Shown: positions 53,708 to 54,210 of the stretch, in pieces
Layout of the letters: the number at the start of each line of letters is the position of its first letter
How positions within the stretch are numbered: the stretch's first letter is position 1
NCBI GenBank assembly: GCA_030429005.1
Contig: JAUIDP010000015.1
Span: forward strand, 1-54,210
Direction of reading: 5' to 3'
DNA length: 54,210 nt
Origin: Gammaproteobacteria bacterium
GTDB lineage: Bacteria > Pseudomonadota > Gammaproteobacteria > Steroidobacterales > Woeseiaceae
Notes under the pieces: generated by a model
What the model was told of the DNA's origin: nothing
The model's database searches: none
What the model saw: only the letters and a program-made list of their open reading frames with translations
Translations under genes and position numbers: made by a program

Positions 53708-53760
53708 CCCCGAAATACCGGGGACGTTCTTTAAAAATTGAATCAGATAATTTGTGTGGG
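53708..53760 (+). promoter_or_regulatory. rrn leader antitermination region (boxB-boxA-boxC)
   Basis: A CCCCG/CGGGG hairpin (53708-53723) in the boxB position is followed by boxA-like GTTCTTTAAAAATT (53726-53739) and boxC-like TGTGTGGG (53753-53760). This order is that of proteobacterial rRNA leaders, where Nus factors assemble to prevent premature termination. Confidence 0.75.
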
Positions 53761-53862
53761 TGCTTGCGTTGGAATTTGCATTGGCAAAATCAAACGTAAG
53801 AACCATGTTTAATTCGAGTAATTAAGTTGGGGATTACGTCTTTAGATAAAGCTCAAAGCTTT

Positions 53863-54210
<348 letters not shown>

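Noticed and set aside
53304-53862. tRNA gene ahead of the rRNA operon
   Set aside because: The hairpins here fit leader boxB and an inverted repeat; no cloverleaf with a T-loop GTTCRANYC was found.

Overview
The window is a 54.2 kb, GC-rich chromosomal segment of a gammaproteobacterium. Gene content, gene order and the partial 16S rRNA gene at the right end all point that way. A lineage near the Woeseiaceae/Steroidobacterales is my guess from the overall feel of the proteins, not something shown here. Coding density is very high and genes sit in long co-oriented runs with ATGA overlaps. I see no insertion sequence, prophage, integron, CRISPR array or tRNA gene. Both ends look like assembly break points: a perfect 32-bp foldback palindrome at the left edge and an rRNA operon cut off 348 bases into the 16S gene at the right.

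Left block (88-21773): this follows the Pseudomonas aeruginosa PA0388-PA0413 order as I remember it. After an HU-like gene come DUF4426 lipoprotein, yggT, proC and yggS on the minus strand, then pilT, pilU and a third PilT/PilU-type retraction ATPase on the plus strand. A minus-strand run gshB-apbE-tonB-yqgE-ruvX-pyrB-pyrK follows. Then comes the Chp chemosensory cluster for type IV pili (pilG, pilH, pilI, pilJ, a 1822-residue chpA/pilL, chpC). The methylation enzymes pilK (CheR) and chpB (CheB) are missing, pyrR and pyrC' are missing next to pyrB, and a PyrK-type electron-transfer subunit sits in the pyrC' position.

Middle block (21774-42845): a PhoB-like DNA-binding protein with a stunted receiver lies just upstream of a surface lipoprotein plus TonB-dependent receptor pair, and a Pho-box-like promoter precedes the pair. 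Then come rsmE, ampD-ampE, a cobalamin adenosyltransferase, an inositol-monophosphatase-family enzyme, and an envelope operon (signal-peptide-bearing methyltransferase, secreted amidase, membrane-anchored metzincin-like protein). Next is the most interesting non-coding stretch (33885-34418). It holds a textbook sigma-54 promoter, about 200 nt of A-rich sequence with three AAN-repeat tracts, and an intrinsic terminator: a candidate sigma-54-driven, Hfq-binding small RNA. A minus-strand run frmA-ggt-pdxH-(beta-propeller/degenerate amidohydrolase) follows, then tyrA, an orphan solute-binding lipoprotein, rppH and hemJ.

Right block (42971-54210): DUF6776, bactofilin, erpA, ppx and (convergent) ppk, then anmK and an M23 endopeptidase divergent from tyrS, a TPR-like exported protein, and the rrn promoter, leader and 16S gene. 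The erpA/anmK/M23/tyrS/rrn order again matches Pseudomonas (PA0665-PA0668), with ppx-ppk inserted. Functional themes are type IV pilus retraction and chemosensing, cell-wall recycling (ampD, ampE, anmK, M23), glutathione and formaldehyde handling, and phosphate/polyphosphate metabolism.
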